From Phlebopus portentosus (lineage: Eukaryota > Basidiomycota > Agaricomycetes > Boletales > Boletinellaceae), in assembly GCA_037892935.1 (NCBI GenBank), contig JAYXKI010000005.1:2232001-2296000 (forward strand): a stretch of 64,000 bases of DNA, written 5' to 3'. Below are positions 1-13,108 of this stretch, piece by piece. A model generated the notes under the pieces. That model did not search any database. It had not been told where the DNA came from and saw nothing but the letters and a program-made list of their open reading frames with translations. A program made the translations under genes and the position numbers. How positions within the stretch are numbered: the stretch's first letter is position 1; each line of letters starts with the position of its first letter.

Positions 1-3000
1 TCCATAACCACATTTTTATTCTCTCATTTATTTCGAACTTGTTATGAAGGTCAAGACAAGTTGGTGAAGGAGAAGCCAAAGGAATTCTACTACACCAAGG
101 CTGCGAGGCAAATTAACTATACTGGCTTGACAAGTGAACACGACCTCAGTGCCATTCTTACTCGAGGTATGTTTGTGACTGTGAAATCCATTTATCTATA
201 GCTCACTTCTTTGCTTAAAGGAATTTTTCACCTTGCAAAAGCCGAACTTGACGATGCCATGCGGTCATTTACACTCGTTCTCAACAAGAAGCCGACGAAT
301 GTTGTTGCTCTATTAGGCAAGGCTCGGATAGCCTATGCAAGGAAACAATATCCATTGGCACTTCGGACGTTCCAACGCGTGCTTGAGTTGAAACCGGATG
401 CTCAGCCGGATCCACGAATAGGTATTGGTTTGTGCTTTTGGACTATGGGTCAGAAAGATCGGGCAAAAACGTGTTGGGAGAGGAGCTTGGAAGTGGTGAG
501 CACCCTATTGTCTTGTGCTATTTCCGCCTCTAAAGATTTACTATTTGCCAGCACCCCAATAATTGGACTGCTTACCTTCTCCTTGGTTTGGAAGCGATCA
601 ACGCAAGCAAGAATCCAGACGAGGACGATGCAGACCGGACGGAATCGTTCATCAGAGGTACTAAACATTGCGAACGTGCTTTCAAGCTGAATAATAGGAA
701 TGCCGCCGCCGCAAACGTACTTTTTGACCTGTTCCTGCAGAGAGGTGACAAGAAGGTTTCTCTGAAGCTTGCCGAACGAACAATACAATTTGCGGAGACG
801 CTAGCTTTGTTTAGTTCGGGTCATATCAATGCCGGGAGGCTCGCACAGATGGAAGGTGCCACGACGGAGGCAATGAAGCATTTCAACGCTGCATTGAAAG
901 GAAATCCGAAGAATGTCCTGGCAGCCGTTGGGCTTGCTCAGACGCAGATCAAGAACGGTTCGTCGACATTTCCTTTTCTACTTTATGTTCTGTCTGATTA
1001 TTTCGACAGATGAGATGTCCGCTGCTATCCATACTCTCGACACCTTAATGCAGCCGCCCAATCCTCAGCGATGTCTGGAAGTAACCGTCCTCCTCGCCTC
1101 CCTCCGGGCGTACCCACGACCGGGATTCACAGCGTCTGAAGCTGCCGCCGAGAAGCAGAAGGCCCGAGATCTTTTCGAGAATGTTCTGAAAGCGATGGAT
1201 CTTTTCAATCCACCGGGCGTGAATGGCAACTCTGAGCGAATACGCTCCAAAGAAGAATTGTATCTGCAGCGCAAAGCTCTCACGAACTTTGGGGACGACG
1301 CAGATTTGTTCATCGAATCTGCGAGGTTATGGCAAGACGAGAACCGCGAGCGAATGCGTCGGTTACTTGAGGAAGCAGTCCGCGTCGTTCAAGAGCGAGT
1401 AAAAGCTGGAGGAGCGACTGAGCCACGACTAGTGAACAATTTAGCTGTACTAAAGCATAATGCGGGCGAGCTTGCGGATGCTAGGTCGATGTATGAAACT
1501 GCGCTTACGGAAGCGAGCGCGGTTGGGGGCACCGCGGGTGAAAGTATGGCGACCACGATATTGTTTAATCTGGCTAGGGTGTATGAGGATCAGGGAGAAA
1601 CGAACCTGGCGAAGGAGGCGTATGATAAATTGCTCGGGAGGCATCCTGAGTATGCTGATGGTAATGCTTCTCAAGTATCTTCCGTATTGCTTGATGCTGA
1701 CGACTGTGCTGCAGCTAAAGTACGGCAAGCGCGGATTCAGGAATCCTTGGGACGCTATGACGAAGCGCATGAGTGGCTTAAATCTGCGCTGTCGTCGCAA
1801 AAATCGAGCCTGACGCTACGCGGAGCACTGGCGCATTTCCTCATGGCACGCCAGCAAATGAAACTCGCAAAAGACTTCACGACCGCAACACTCAGAGAGG
1901 GCGGTAGCGCCGACACGTACAGTCTTTGTGCATCGGGATGGGTATATTTCAATCTGGCTCGTGAAAATCGGGATCCTTCACCTCCCGGAATTGCTGAACG
2001 CAGAAAGCATTTCATGCGTGCGGCGGAGATATTCGAACGCGCCTTGCAGGTCGATCCGAAATGTGGTTTTGCGGCTCAAGGTTTGGCGATCATTGCTGCG
2101 GAAGACGCGCTTGGTGCTTCTGGTAAGCCTCCTGGGGCACCGCACGGTGCGGATGATGCGATTCGAAGAATACAAGGCATGCGGGAGGCCCTCGATATCT
2201 TCGCGAAGGTTAGGGAGAGTCTGAATGATTCGAGTGTTTATGTGAATATGGGACATTGCTATTTCTTCCGCGACGAATTTGATAGGGCTATCGAGAGTGT
2301 AAGTACACTCGCTATACGCCTGCGCGAAGCATCATCTGATAAATGTATTTTTCTAGTACGAAACAGCATTCAAACGATGTTCGGGACCGGAGATAACAGT
2401 GTTGCACTGTCTCTGTCGAGCGTGGTACTCCAAAGCAATCAAAGACCAATCGTTCGTGGCACTTCGCAACGCTCTCAAGTTCGCTCAGCGAGCACTGCGT
2501 ATCGCTCCTCACGAAAAGGCAAATATGTACAACTTGGCTATGATTGAGCAGAAGGCTGCAGAAATGCTTATTGGTATTCCTCCCGCAAAACGCACGCTTC
2601 CAGATCTGAAGCGTGCAATCGATTATGGACATCATGCACAACAGTGAGTCATTTTTTGACAAGGAGGCATTTTGATACTAATAGGCATTTATCGCATACG
2701 TAGTTTGTTCGCAATGCTAGCAGGAGACAAATCACCAAGCGTTCCTTATAGCCGTGAAATCGCAGACCAACGTCGTAAATACGGTGAAAGCATCTTAAAA
2801 CGCTCAGACGAGCAAATTGCTTCACAAGAGCAGCACGAAGCCGCACAGGAAGCTCGTCTGGCTGGGGCCCGACAAAAACGATTAGACGAAAAGCGACGAG
2901 TAGCGGAGGCTGCTGAACAGCGCGCTGCGGAGATCGAGGCAGCAGCGCGCGAGCTAGCGGAGCAGCGAAGAAAAGCTCGCGAGGAGATGAAGGAGTGGAC

Positions 3001-3511
3001 AAAAGAGTTCGAGGAAAGTGATGACGAGAAGGAGAAGGAGGGGAAGAAGATCCGGAAGGGAACGAAGAAAGCCAAACTCGAGACGACTAGTGCAATCACT
3101 AGCGAAAATGATGCTCCTGTGCCCGTGGAGGTGAAGCGAAGACGGAAGGGCAAACTCAAGAGGGGTGCGAATGGTGCTACTGTGGGTTCGGCTCCAGTTT
3201 CAGGGGCCGAAGTGGATGGTAGTGAAGAGGAGGCGCTCTTTAGTGGTGGTGAGGATGAAGATCGACCGAAAAAGGTAATGCAATTTGTTGCTTCTTCTTA
3301 TCTTATACAGATTTCTAATGATGATCCTTCCCAGCGACTACAAAAGAAGCGAGTCGTGCGCGATGATGATGACGAGGCGGTCTCTGCGCCTCGTAAAAAG
3401 CAATTGTACGTCGCTGAATTTTACAGCTCTCCGACTTGATTGAGAACTGATGTTGCGTTCTACAGTAAAAGCAAAGAGACGATATCTGATTCGGATGAAG
3501 AGATGCCGTAG
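1..3511 (+). CDS. CTR9: CTR9, TPR subunit of the Paf1 transcription elongation complex (5' truncated)
   Basis: Ctr9 is the TPR scaffold of the nuclear Paf1 complex, which travels with RNA polymerase II and supports H2B ubiquitylation and H3K4 methylation. The window opens inside the gene: the first exon visible reads in frame into the GIFHLAKAELDDAM segment after a short intron, and the true start lies upstream. Tandem TPR-like helical pairs run through most of the protein, for example around KPTNVVALLGKARIAYA and YVNMGHCYFFRDEF. The last 200 residues are Ala/Glu/Arg-rich coiled coil followed by a lysine-rich and acidic tail ending in SDSDEEMP, as in other Ctr9 proteins. At least seven exons; the last short one (from about 3465) supplies the stop at 3509-3511. 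No frame disruption was seen. Family assignment rests on overall order and tail composition. Confidence 0.9.
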
Positions 3512-3959
3512 CAGCATCTTTCAAGTTTTATGATCGGTTTGCTTTGTCTTTGTAGTTGTTACAGTTGTATAATCATATCCTTTACGTCCTCTTTAGATAT
3601 TTCTTTCTGCATATCTTATTTTGATGCTATTTGTGAACCTCCTTGAGCAGACCTCACAACGAGTGCGACATGCATATGCGTTGTCAACCAACCAGCAACA
3701 GCAAGCGGATACGATGCGAATAACGGGACAGATTTGTTCACCGGTGTCTGCATCACGTGCGAATAGTTTCCAAATAAAGCAATAAATTGTGAACAGGAGG
3801 TAACGTGAAAGTTACCGCACGCGACGCGCTTTTGCCATTGGCACTGCCCGTTCAACGCGCTCGAAGCGTCTGCAACTCAACTACCTCCTCTCCTTCTTCG
3901 ACATACACAAGCAAGAACATCGAGCGTCTCGACGACAACTGCAAGTGCTTCTCGTCAAC
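3512..3959. other. Intergenic, CTR9 3' end / CLIP-170 promoter
   Basis: There is no open reading frame of interest. The first part should hold the CTR9 3' UTR. The last 100 bp before the next start are CT-rich with many CTC/TTC steps, as is common in fungal core promoters. No specific regulatory site is claimed. Confidence 0.5.
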
Positions 3960-6900
3960 ATGTCGTCGACGGGCGGGAAGCCGCGAACTTCAAGCATACC
4001 AACCCCTGGCCGTTTACGCTCCTATTCCTCCTCAGCCTCTGCCCATGACCCACGTCCACCTGACCTGGAGGCGACGAGGGCTTTTCAAGATGCGATGAAG
4101 TCGAATGATCCTGCTCGCTACTCTGGTCGTTCTGTCTCTGCACACAACCCGCCTACTCAAAGGCCACCCTCTGCTGCTTCTGGTGCAAACTCGCGACCAA
4201 AAACACCGAGCGGGCAATTTAGACGGATGTCTCACCCACAAACCCGCCCGGAGAGTCGACAGTCAGACCGTACGTCACATAAGCAAAAAGATTTCGTTGT
4301 TGGTGACAGCGTACGAATCGAGAGCCTGGGTTTTGAGGGTAAGTTACGTTATGTTGGAGAAATTGCTGGAAAGCAAGGAACATGGGCTGGCGTCGAGTTG
4401 AGTGGAGGTTTTACTGGACTAGGCAAGAATAACGGCTCAGTTGGAGCGTAAGTACACTTACGAAGTCATGTTTTTTACTCGGGAGGCTCATTTAGTATAG
4501 TAAATCCTATTTTTCCTGTCCAGATAAATGCGGAGTTTTCATCGCATATAGCAAGCTATCTGCTCCCACTGTAGCCAAAGGTTCTCATTCAAGGAGCTCG
4601 TCCGTAGCTTCGTCAAGAGCCTCCTTACCTAGTCCTGGACGTATATCCTCGTCTTCGTTATATAATGGAAGAGTGACTCCTGTTGACGGCGGGCGCGTTA
4701 CGCCTGCAAGGAGCAATGGCCGAATGACGCCTTCGTCGAGTCTCGAGTTCTCATCATCTATGGCCACGTCGCGAACTTTCCCGAGACCGTCTTTCGGTCT
4801 TTCTTCAGCTTCCAATACTCCATCAGTGACGGCGATGAGCAGGATTACTGCAGGAAGCCGAGCGAGTAAATATGTCGGCATCACGGCCCAACAGCTCTCC
4901 GCTCGCTCACAGAAGACTGGACCTCCTGTCAGTCCCACGAAAACAGGCATTGGTCTAGGTAGCCCGGCTCGTCTACGTGGTCCTCCCAGCCCTTCCCGCC
5001 CCGACTCAAGAAGTTCGTCAGGAGGGACTGGGACAAATACCCCAGGTGGAACCCCGAAACCGAATACGCGACTCAGTTTTGGTACTCCGAGAGCGTTTGG
5101 TACAGGGAGGCCTTCACTCACAGCGACTCCAAGGGCTCGTATTCCTTCGGCCGTCGCGATGCCTCCGCCTCCTTCACCGCCAAGTGTTGGCTCAGGCCAG
5201 AGGAGCATCTCGCTCAATGACAAACCCGCGACGCCGACTTTCAGTACTACGAGCAATGAGACTGCAGTCGATGACGATGGGATGGAGAGCCTGGCGAGCA
5301 TACAGAATAACAGCAAAGCTCTGCAGGACAAGATTCAGAGCCTTCTGTCGGGGAAATCTAGTCGTGCAGAATCGCCTAAACGACGATCCAGTACTACTGC
5401 TTTACAAGAAGATCCTCTCTTCAGTCCGAAAACCGTTGCATCCCGCCAGCTAGCGCAAGACCGTGTGGACAGCCTCAAGCGGGAAAATGCACAATTGAAG
5501 GCGGAGCTCGACGAAGCTCGCTTAAGTGCATCTAAGCAGGGAGAAACTGAGGTTCTTACAACGGAACGCAACAAAGCCTTGGAACGAGTGAAGGAGCTCG
5601 AGTCATCGTTGAAAACGTCCGAGCGAACGATTGACGAGCGCAATACCAAGGTCGAGTCGCTGGAGCGTTCCGTTCAAGTATCAAATAGCGCCTTGCAAAC
5701 TCTCCGCGCAGAAGAAGGTGCTCGTGTAAAGGACCTGGAAACCAAACTCGAAGATTCGCAGACGCTTATCGCTAGCCTCAAAGAGGCAATTGAAGCAAAG
5801 GCGAATGAAGCTGGACAAAACGAAGGCCTCTTACAAGCGAAGGATGCGGAGATCGCCTTGTTGGAGACCCGTGTAAAGAAGGCTGCGACGGATCTTGAAG
5901 AGACTCGAAAGGACCTATCAGCACAGATCGAAGAGCTACGTCATGCTGGTCAGGAGACGATCGCTCTTTACGAAGAGCGGCTTGCTGCTGCTGATGGGAG
6001 ACGCTATCAATTGGAAGACGTCATCGATAAGTTGGAAGAACAACTCAAGAGGCGCGGTTCACTATCGAGAAGCGTTAGCAGCACCCACGACTCTGCAGAA
6101 GCAACTCGAATCGATAACGAAGCGCTTCGCGAACAAGTACAGCATCTACAAAGCAAGGTCTCGACGCTCGAGGATATGCTGGAAGATGCACGGAACAGTC
6201 TGGAAAGAGAAGAAGCGATCGCCAGGAATCGGATACAGAGGCACAAGGAGAACGAGGCGACCTTGAGGAATGAGATTACCGAGACGAGGAGGGCTATGGA
6301 GACGTTGGCGAAGAGCGAAAGCTTAGCGAGAGCAAAGGCTGAGGAAGCTGAAGAAGCGCTCAGAGAGAACACGATGACACTTGAGAATGCACAAGCAGAA
6401 ATCGAGGGTCTCAGGACAGAAATCGCTGTAAGTGTCTTGTCCTATAATTCTCTTTTCAATGCATAAAACTATCTCTGACTTCTCTTAAAGTCACTCGAGA
6501 ACGTCCAAGCTCGTACCTCATCCGAGCGTTCGCGAGATGATGAGTCGTCTCGTGTCCTGGCTATTGAGCGTGAACGGCATACCGAAGAAGTGTCTCAGCT
6601 TAAAGATCTACTTGAAGCTGCTCGAAACGCGCGGAGGGAGGCAGTACAGGACTTGGATACTGCAAGGCAGGATGCCCTGAGTACCTCAAGTTCGGTATCT
6701 AGCCTCAAACAGGCGGTTGAAAGTCTCGATGCTGAGAAAGCTGAGGTGTGTCCTCTTTCTCCACTGATTCACGCTGTTTGGTATTGACGTCATATCATAA
6801 TCTAAAAGCTGGAGCATCTTCGCTCTGAACTAACATCCAAACTTGAGCGCGAACGGACAGCTGTTGTAGAATTGCGTCGAGCGTTAGATGAGAAGGCATC

Positions 6901-8193
6901 TGAGCTTGAGGCAGCACGCAAGACGCTCAACCGCGATCGACCGATCAATGTCGGCGTGCAAGACATGCATACTCCTACCGCTTCCTCTGCTCCAACCAAG
7001 CAAGACCTCAACAGCTATAAGGATGAGATTAAAGGTCTCAAGTAAGTGAAGTGGCTGTCGTGTCCCGACGAGGATATATAGATGCTCATTTCATTTGTAC
7101 TTCTACAAGGCATATTGTTCAGGAGCTTCAGAAGGAGATTTCTGCGCTCTCCGCAAGGAATAAGATGTTGGAGTCCGAGAATAACATGCTTACGAAGGAG
7201 ACTGATACTCTTCGTCAAGTAAGCAAATCTCTCATGAAATTTCGGTCTTCCCGTTAACTTTCTCTGTGCTCAGGAATTGAAGGTATTGGAAGAGAACGTC
7301 GAGCAGAACTTGCTTAACGAGGAACGTGCGCTTGATTCAGCCTCCGGAGAGCGAGCGAGCGGCGAACCGAAGATTTCTGTACGTTCTCCGGTTTCTTTTC
7401 CTAAGCTAACTAGCTCTTGAGGTTAACCAATCTCTTCAATTTTGCAGCAGGCTGAAGTAGAACGACTACGGAAGCAACTTGCTGAGGTGGAGAAGAAGAA
7501 CGCTCGGACGATCCATGAGGTTAGTCATTTCAGTCGATGCGGCAGAGCTCGTTGGTCATTTACGTTATCACTTGATAGCTCAACAAAGAGGTTAGCGAGC
7601 TGGAGAGTCTTGTCGAAGCGAAGGTGCGCAGCTTCTTCCCTTCCGTGCATGGCAAATAAGTAACGGTCTCAATTAATTTCCTATCCGCTGTGTATATCTA
7701 CAGATCTATCGCGAGGTACGTAATCTCCCATTGAATAACATTGCCTCGTGGATTACTACCGCTAATGCCTTTCATTCTACAGGACGAACTTGAACGTGAG
7801 ATTGAACGTCTCCGACAAAAGTCGTCCAAGCGACCTTCGAAATCAAGTACCGAGACACTCGGGAACACGGAGCCACGGTATCATCACTCTGCAACGAGCA
7901 GTACTGGAACAATCAGTCTCCACGTTAATGGCTCTTGTGCCAAATCAAGTGCGGACAAAGGCAGAGGAAGTGCTGAGGCGGAGCACGACTCTGAAGTGTG
8001 TGAGATCTGTGAAGCGCCGGGACATGATATCTTCTCGTGTCCTCTGCTCAAGGATGGTCCTACGGAGTCTGCTGCGCCTGCGAATGGCCAGAGAGGTGGC
8101 TCTGCGCCAGTGGAGACGGAGTTGTACTGCGAGGATTGTGACGGACGGGGCCATGTGGCTGCTGATTGTCCGTATTCCTCTGACGTGTTTTGA
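3960..8193 (+). CDS. CLIP-170 family microtubule plus-end tracking protein (CAP-Gly, coiled coil, two zinc knuckles)
   Basis: This protein should bind growing microtubule plus ends and link them to cell polarity, like yeast Bik1, fission yeast Tip1 and animal CLIP-170. A Ser/Thr/Pro-rich basic N-terminus (about 110 residues) precedes one CAP-Gly domain with the signature GKNNGSV. That domain is interrupted by a 53-bp intron (4448-4500), after which KSYFSC and KCGVFIA complete it. A second Ser/Pro-rich basic stretch follows. Several hundred residues of heptad-rich coiled coil then span from about 5450 to 7860, over multiple exons. The C-terminus has two CX2CX4HX4C zinc knuckles (CEICEAPGHDIFSC and CEDCDGRGHVAADC), the motif through which CLIP-170 binds dynactin and folds back on itself. 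The start at 3960 is the first ATG of the frame. Splice junctions in the coiled coil are approximate. Confidence 0.88.
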
Positions 8194-9162
8194 CTTCTGA
8201 CTTTCGGATCATCCCCTCTCATCGTTGTCTCTTGTTTTCTTTCCCCTTTGTTCAGCCATCCCTCCCTACTTACAAGTGTATATACAAACATACATATGGC
8301 ATCGTCTCCCCCTCTCCGCTCTATTCAGTTTATCTTTCAACTCTTATCCACCCCCTCTGCTTTCCTTCAGTTTACCGTTTTAGTCTTTCTTTCTTCTGGA
8401 AGCTTTCAAGCTATCGTCACTGCCACCACTCTCCTTTCCCACTGTGTACGGCTTCTCTCTGATTCATTTCTTTTGTTCATCCCGGAATTACATACATACA
8501 TACTTGAATTATTCGTGTACAGTATCCGGCCGTCATTCCCTTATTTTTTAACCTTTCCTTCTGCTGTTCTAATCTGTCTTGTTGGATTGTGGAGACGAAT
8601 ATCCCCTCATACGTTCATTCTCCTCTCTTCCTATACACTACATATATCTCGCTCGTTGGGTATCAGCTGGATTGCGTACATAGCTGCTTTCGGTCGTTAC
8701 GTTAGATTCAATTTCTTTTATTACCTGAAATTTATACTGTGAACAAAATGAATGAACTGGAAGGGGCATCCACACTAGTTATTGGTACAGTAAACGTACA
8801 ACTGATCTATTATATCCAAGTATACGTTGTTCTACATCTGATACATCCAATGAAAGAGTACACATATCCAGAGAGTACAAGGATTAAACCACCCAAATGA
8901 GAACATAGTGTACAGTAAGTAATCCGACCGAGATCCGAGAAGGAACAGGGATAAACAGCAACAATACAAGAAAGATACACAAAAGGGGATAAGGGGATAA
9001 ATAGGATAAAGCGCGCATATATCCTTAGAAATCTAGATCAGGTCATGAAAAGAAAGAACGTGGTAGAGTGCGGTGGGGGTAATAATAACGACAACAGAAT
9101 AGGAGACGAATCAAGGAGGGAGAGTCACGAGAATCGACACATCGAGGAGTATTCTGGGGTAA
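8194..9162. other. Intergenic, convergent 3' regions
   Basis: This stretch lies between the 3' ends of the CLIP-170 gene (plus) and a small minus-strand gene. The first 550 bp are CT-rich and the rest A-rich, as expected for convergent UTRs. Open frames here are low-complexity Ser/Leu/Phe translations of the CT tract. No gene, repeat or RNA was recognised. Confidence 0.5.
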
Positions 9163-9782
9163 TTAGCGCGGGCCCCAAGTGACGTATCGACGTAAGATCT
9201 TCTGACACCGTGCATAGAAACCTTCGTCGGCGTGCTTTCGGTTACACACGACATAGACAGGTCGGGAGGACGATGAGCCGGGCTGGCGATGCACATGCTG
9301 CCGTCCGCCTGATGAATTGGATGAATGTTTCTGACCTGCAGAACGAGAGTGATCTAGATACATAAGACATAATAAGTAAGTCAGCAAAACGTGTGATATG
9401 CCAAGAATAGCGCAGTAATAAGTTTTTGAGAGAAAGGCTTACGTGGGGTAGTGGAGTGCGAGGTCCTTCCGCCGCTGCCAGAGCTCTTTGAATGTGGCTT
9501 GGAGTTGTTGCCATTTGGCTTTGGGATGGGAGCCGAACGAGATCGTGATGGCTGCGCCGATCGAGGCTTAGGCGAAGCAGCCTTTGATCTGCTGTGGTGA
9601 GCTGAGGAAGTCGACGGACGGTGCCTCGGAGTGGCTGCCGTCGTCGGTCGACGAGCCGGAGTGGGGGCACTCGCAGAACGCTTAGGAGGCGTCGGCTTAA
9701 ACGCCGGCGGTGGCGACATGCTCGTCGGCTGCTTTGAGCTGTGGAAACGCGTCGGACGTGATGCGCCGGGTGCTGTTGGCAT
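9163..9782 (-). CDS. Small basic hypothetical protein, two exons
   Basis: No family was recognised. The model joins an exon starting at the ATG at 9780-9782 (an upstream in-frame ATG at 9866 is possible) to a second exon ending with TAA at 9163-9165. The intron has a clear GTAAGC donor near 9453 and an acceptor before 9357. The first two thirds are Ser/Pro/Arg/Lys-rich and predicted disordered (SSKQPTSMSPPP, PKRSASAPTPARRP). The C-terminal third is different: a compact segment with PVYVVCNRKHADEGF and RRYVTWGPR, containing Tyr, Trp and Cys, and it looks like the conserved part. Junction phase and composition support it as a real gene, but no function can be given. It could also be a longer gene with further 5' exons. 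Confidence 0.5.
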
Positions 9783-10747
9783 CGAGCAAGCGAGCGGGGT
9801 GGCACCGAAAAGGAGGTGGGGGAGTGGAAGAGAAAGATGAAGAAGAACGGAAGAGAAATAATGCAAATATTTTTAAGCTTACTGAATTGATCGGAAGTTA
9901 AGTAGACACATCCAGCCGAGGCCCCGTGCCAAACGCGTGCATGTCACAGTGTCACACCGCGTGGTTGCAACGCGTCACTTCCGCAGCGCTGTATTTAATT
10001 TTCCGGCGTCTGTGAGCTGTTCGTTCATGTTCGCCACGGCTTACTTTCTTTCCGCCGTCCTGACACCACAACATGAAGGAAACACGCCTGATATGGATGT
10101 CGTCGCCGATTAGCGTCCAAGCGACTGCGGCGCGAGCTCCGAAGCGTCTTCACCCCATCAATAGCTATCAATGAGCCGATCAAAAAGTCGTGAATATCAA
10201 TCTTTCTGTTGCCTTTTGCGTCAATAAGACCGAGGCGAGGTCGGCGCGCATTGACCTGAAAGCCTGATGCCTACTCAATGGAGCCTCCTTCTATACTTGT
10301 GTTGCGGTTACTGCGAACCCGCTGTTCTTACTTACTCCCTGCGGCTTCTGCCCCGTGATCACAATCATCGAAAGAGAGCCAGATCATTCTGGACTTGTGT
10401 TCTTCTCGAGGAATGTTCGATTCTCTTTGAACCTGATTGCTTCTCTCTTCCGTCTTCCCTCTCCCGGTCAGCAAAAGCCGTTGTGCTTCCGCTGGTTGCT
10501 CCTGTCTGGCTTGTTTTCCATCTGTGTGCTGTCCTGACAGCGATCAGACGGCTTGATCTTGCTCATACTCTAGTCGGACTCCCATCGTATCTCGGTGCGG
10601 ATGCCATTGCCAGGGTTGGTATAGCACCTCAGCTAGTTCGACAAGAGAACGCCAACACTTGTCTATATTCATCGTAACTTATTCGTTCGTTTTCTTTCCC
10701 ATTTTTTCCCTTGAGCACTCGCGTCCTTCTTTTCAACGACCACATCA
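9783..10747. other. Intergenic, divergent promoter region
   Basis: This stretch separates the minus-strand small gene from the plus-strand membrane protein. Several frames are open, but they are rich in rare combinations and lack splice support. No protein family or RNA was recognised. The last 100 bp before 10748 are strongly CT-rich, consistent with a fungal core promoter. Confidence 0.4.
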
Positions 10748-13108
10748 ATGTTGCATTCTCTTCTCATTTCTCTCCTTTCTTCATTCCTCTTCTCGCCTCT
10801 TGCCCATGCCGCACCGACAAATGTGACCATCGACGACACGAACGGTGATGCCGTTACGGGTGGACAAATCACGTACAATCCTGCTCTAGCATGGCAAGCT
10901 GGCCAGTCGTGTCAGAACTGCACCGCCAAATTGGATGGGAATCAGGCGTATGATGGAACATGGCACGACGCGTCGTATAACCCACCTGGCGGACTTAGCA
11001 ATTCCTATCCCGGAACTATCATCAGTGCGAGCGCGGATTTTACTGGTGAGTGGCTTCTGAGCGACGATCCTCGTGAGAGCGCTTCGTGGATCTTCCGCGG
11101 GCGCCTATTTTAACGGGATTTTGTACTGATTTTTGATCTGCAAACCGTCCTCCTAGGAACCGCGGTGTACATCTACTGCATACTGACGCGTTCCAGTTCT
11201 TCTCCGGACGGGAACACAGACATGACTTTCTACGTCGACGATCAAGAGGTTGGCAGTTTCTCCCGTGATTCAGACGGCGACAAATCGTATCAGTACAATC
11301 AGGTTGTGTTTGCATGGAGCGGGCTGGATGGGAGCACGAATCATAATGTGAGGCTGGAGAGTGGACATTCGGGCCAGAAGGCGCTCGTGTTGCTGGATCG
11401 AATTGTATATACGTGAGTAGTTGATTGATTTTTTTACTCAGCAGCGCGGTATAGTCATGTTTCTTTTGCTAATGCCAGGACGGAGGATTCGTCGACGACA
11501 ACGTCGGTAATACAGACCAGCTCTTCTTCTCAGCAATCATCAAGTTCGTCATCGGGATCCTCTACACAGGAGTCATCATCAAGCTCACAATCCTCCTCTT
11601 CATCCTCCTCTGGTTCTTCCTCTTCTTCCTCTTCTTCTCAAACGCCTGTTTCTTCTGGAAATTCAGTTCTTACCTCCACTCCTTCAGTCCCATCATCTTC
11701 CGATACCTCCCTAGCGTTCCTCCCATCGCTTTCTGTTTCTGACTCTTCGTCTTCCCCCTCTGGATCTTCATCGAGTGATCCGGACTCTTCTGATTCAAGT
11801 AGCTCAAATACAGGAACAATTGTTGGCGCGACGTTCGGCGGTCTCGGCGGGTTATGTCTTATCGTGGGGATTTGGTGGATGTGTGCGCGACGACATAGAA
11901 GCAGGGATGAAGACGAGGCTGCACAGGCCATACAACCTTTCTTCTCCCGAAACACTTTCGGAGGGGCGCCTGGAGGACCCGGCGGTGGTTCAGGCGTGAG
12001 AGGGGATCAACTCGTCGGAGGAGGATTAGGCCTGAATGGGCAAACAAGTGCCTTCCACGGGCCTACTTATGTGACTCTACCAGTCATCGGAAATGCAGGC
12101 GGGGCGACGAGAGCGGGTACGGGGACGAAGGGGAGTACCACGTTAATGGGCACAAGTACATCTTCGCCTATTACACCCACGACCCTCGATAAGCCGCATA
12201 CACCTGTTTCGCTTCCCCCTCCTGGGATGATGTATACCACTGCCAAGACTTGGGCGAACACTGGAGATGGAAATGACCCAGATCAGCATCCGTATGCGAT
12301 CAATGTTAGGTCTGAGAAGATGCGGCAGCTTCAAGCCCAGCAACTACAGAACCAAGCCCGGGGTCAGACAAGGGGCGGCGTTCAGGGTCAAGCGCGAAGA
12401 CTTCCGAACAGAACGCTACCGTCTCCTTTCAGCCCGATACCGCTTTACGCTCCGACGCAAGAGCAGAGCGACGTCGTTTCGCCTTCTTCGGCATCTGCTA
12501 CCCTCTCTGCCGTCGAGTCGAACTCACAAATACATAGTCAGGGGCACACAGAGAACATGCGTGAGAATACGGAGTTAATAAGAAGGTGGAATTCTACTGG
12601 TAGACCGAACGGAACAGGCGCAGGTGTAGGTGTAGGAGAGGTGAGCGGAACAGACGGGCGGGACGATGACTCAAACGCTACGCTCGAGCCTGTGTCACCG
12701 TATAGTCTTCTCCGACCAAATCGACGTCGCGAACCCGCTCCATTAGATGACCGACCTGCCACGCCTAAGAATCCTCCACCTCGGCCTCGACGATCTCGCG
12801 TCCGCCCATTGACGCGAATATTGGAGGTCAGTCATACGGGTAACGACGCTGATGTGGTGAGCGACGACGGTTCAGACGTACGCTGGCAACGGGAGCTCGC
12901 GAACCTATTCACGCCGTCTAGTGCCGCTGCTACGGCTGGTGATGGTTCTGCGCAAGGTGTGGGAGTAGGGAAGGAACGACAGAAAGGCTGGGAGGGGACG
13001 TGGCCTACGCCTCCGCCGGATCCTGTCGTCCAAATTCCTTCATCTAGACCGCAGATGAGAGCAGGGCCTACTCCGCCTCCGCCGTACCAGCCGGGTTCGG
13101 GAGTCTAG
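10748..13108 (+). CDS. Secreted Ser-rich single-pass membrane protein, cell-wall sensor-like
   Basis: The order of parts is clear. A signal peptide (residues 1 to about 22, ending LAHAAP) leads an extracellular domain of about 190 residues with paired Cys (QSCQNC) and a jelly-roll-like feel (MTFYVDDQEVGSF). Next comes a Ser-only tract of about 100 residues likely to be O-mannosylated, then one transmembrane helix (TIVGATFGGLGGLCLIVGIW) and a stop-transfer basic cluster (RRHRSRDE). A disordered Gly/Pro/Thr-rich cytoplasmic tail of about 390 residues ends in PPPYQPGSGV. Two introns (about 11046-11157 and 11413-11479) are needed, with good splice sites and phase. This layout is shared by many basidiomycete surface proteins and resembles Wsc/Mid2 stress sensors, but there is no WSC cysteine domain. 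Calling it a sensor is inference; an adhesin-like role is possible. Confidence 0.7.
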
